In this document: piece by piece, positions 62,272-64,000 of the stretch
Position numbering within the stretch: the first letter of the stretch is position 1
Layout of the letters: each line of letters starts with the position of its first letter
Notes under the pieces: generated by a model
Databases searched by the model: none
Told to the model about the DNA's origin: nothing
The model's input: the letters and a program-made list of their open reading frames with translations, nothing else
Assembly: GCA_013397455.1 (NCBI GenBank)
Contig: VYZB01000241.1
Span: forward strand, 108,173 to 172,172
DNA length: 64,000 nt
Source: Crotophaga sulcirostris
Taxonomy: Eukaryota; Chordata; Aves; Cuculiformes; Crotophagidae
Direction: 5' to 3'
Position numbers and translations under genes: made by a program

Positions 62272-62339
62272 AGATGCGACCCAGGAATCGACAGCTTTCC
62301 TACTCACTGCCAAGCCTTGTCCTGTACTCAGTGCTGTAA
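62272..62339 (+). CDS. Possible terminal exon paired with 61269
   Basis: The acceptor TGTCTTCATAG ends at 62271. In the phase needed by the exon at 61269 it gives 22 codons, starting (E)MRPRNRQLSYSLP and ending in a hydrophobic LVLYSVL run before TAA at 62337-62339. A hydrophobic C-terminus could suggest a GPI-anchor signal, but that is guesswork. A different frame from the same site is also open (RCDPGIDSFPTHC..., to 62373) and cysteine-rich, which shows how weak frame evidence is here. Confidence 0.15.
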
Positions 62340-62373
62340 TCCTGACTTGTTTCTGAAACACCAGCAAAACTGA

Positions 62374-64000
62374 ACATGCCACTCACAGGGGCAAAAATAC
62401 CTGTCAGGGTTATTGTTACCGCCTTCTAGGTCTGGAATATCACTTACCACAATATTTGGTTTTGAACAAGGATACCACTCTTCTGTCACCTCTTACAGAG
62501 TAACTCTGCCAGGAGTCTTTCTCCTTAGCAATTTCTACATAGCTGAAAGCGAGCCTTGGTCCTGCAGCTGACTTCAGCTCAGGGCTGAAATGAGAGTAAT
62601 GTTAATACCAGGAAAGTAAATGCTCTTTTGGAGCTGTTCACAAAGAAGACCTGAACGCTCACACTGAGGCACACATGTTACCTAAAATGCCGGAGCATGT
62701 AAGCAGCAAAGCCTCACTGAAAAAGCACCAAGGACAATAGATTACAAGAATTTAGGGCTGGAAAATAAGTCTTGCTGCAATATTGCCAAATTTTTTTAAA
62801 TAGAGGGAGGAAAACTAGCATCTGTATATTGCCTTACAAATGATGTCACCTCTGATGTTGAGATCTAAACCTAATAAATTTCTGTTTAAATTTCCTTTCC
62901 TGTGTGATGAGATTACATGTTCAAAGTGTTTGGCATCTACCTTTGAATAAAAGCTTTTCATTTTAATGCGTTCTGTACTGTAGTTTAAATAGGGATTTAT
63001 GAACTAATTGCCTGTGGTTTGTAATGTATGCAACTGTGGATAAGGCATGTGAAAACTAAATTATTGTGTTGAGCATCACTTCTAATGCTACTAAGCCCTA
63101 CAGTGAGACTCTTTTCCTAATGATGCTTTATTCACCTGACTAATTTTCTTCCTCTGTCTTTGTACTTCCTTCCTTAAGTTTGTTCACATTCTCCATTTAT
63201 GCATTACATAATTTTCAGTACAAAAGTAATATGTTATTTAAAAGTCCTAAACTTCATAAAGTATAGATATTTTCTGCCTTTCTAGATTTCTCCAAGCATA
63301 CCGATCTGTGCCTTATTCTAGCTGGCATTTTTCCCAAATCAGAAAAATTTGGTTAAGCTTTCTGAAGATCTCACTAAATTAGTACACCTTTTTAGCTGTT
63401 AGGCCTTCAACACAGAAGATGGTCACTGCAGAATTAATGAGAAAATAGTTTGTTTATTAAACAAAGAAAATGAAAATAAATATTATTCCTTTGTCGAGTT
63501 TAGAGTGAACTATCTATCTTAAATTTTGTTTCTTTGATTTGAACGCTGACCTTTGCAGCTAGAATGGTACCTTAATACATTTAGTCCCAATTTAATTTCA
63601 TAGTTCCATTCTAGTACATATAATCAATATGTAAAAATTGTGTAACTTGTACCTTAAGATCAAGGTTCAAAGCCTATTCATTACCTGGTTTAATATTTTA
63701 ACATAGCTTGACATTTTCACTTGTCTCACAACGCCAACAAATGAGTCTCCATTCAAAACTAATTAGCAAGAACTGTGGAGTAGACACTCATATATCAACA
63801 CTACCTTTGTTCTAGTTTTATTTTGCTTGAATTGGATGCATAGTTCCTCCTTGGTTATCAACACTGGGCATAATTGCTTCAGCTGGCTCCTACAGAGAGA
63901 AGAGCTTGTACTGTCAGAAGTCTTGCTCCAGTTGTGCAAACATGAACAGAAAACAGTGCATGGAGAATTTAAAAGAGGTGGACCAGAAGTTCTAACTGAA
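62374..64000. other. Non-coding tract to the window end
   Basis: AT-rich DNA with no recognised gene, RNA gene, LINE end or long simple repeat. Confidence 0.45.

Noticed and set aside
62272..62373. Cysteine-rich frame RCDPGIDSFPTHC... ending at 62373
   Set aside because: It needs phase 0 at its acceptor, whereas the only candidate upstream exon exits in phase 1; no other partner was found.

Overview
The window is vertebrate nuclear DNA and almost certainly avian. It is AT-rich, with long introns and one sharp CpG island. It carries several CR1 LINE 3' ends of the bird type and an LTR resembling a common bird retroviral LTR. The only gene that can be named with certainty, PNPLA4, is conserved with tetrapods. 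Exons were read from splice sites, reading frame and remembered protein families; no database search was run.

Layout. 1-10 kb: mostly unrecognised non-coding DNA with a CR1 fragment, a 209-bp hAT-type mini-transposon carrying a perfect 8-bp target duplication, and a possible pair of plus-strand exons (4968-5132 and 7035-7075) from the 3' end of an unidentified gene. 10.07-10.85 kb: a CR1 3' end. 11.03-11.59 kb: a CpG island, taken as the PNPLA4 promoter. 11.6-32.7 kb: PNPLA4 on the plus strand, with six coding exons giving 253 codons plus at least one probable upstream exon at 13401-13527. 32.7-42.5 kb: non-coding DNA, another CR1 copy (37.9-38.65 kb) and a solo-LTR-like element (41.96-42.53 kb). 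44.27-48.93 kb: a minus-strand gene for a small cell-surface immunoglobulin receptor (signal peptide, one V-set domain, stalk with two cysteines, transmembrane helix). Its exon phases resemble the CD28/CTLA4 group and its V domain ends in a J-like strand; no gene symbol can be given. 48.9-64 kb: mainly non-coding, with an ancient amniote repeat, a tandem repeat, a second hAT copy in the opposite orientation, a purine tract, a CR1 3' end, and two weak plus-strand exon candidates (61269-61344 and 62272-62339).

How the genes relate. PNPLA4 (plus) and the Ig receptor (minus) are convergent, about 12 kb apart, with the LTR between them. They have no evident functional link: one is a lipid and retinyl-ester hydrolase, the other a lymphoid-type receptor. 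The points most worth checking are the tandem CAG-TAG acceptor before the PNPLA4 exon with the catalytic aspartate, where the first AG would insert an in-frame stop; the open frame upstream of the PNPLA4 start; and the identity and missing cytoplasmic exon of the Ig receptor.
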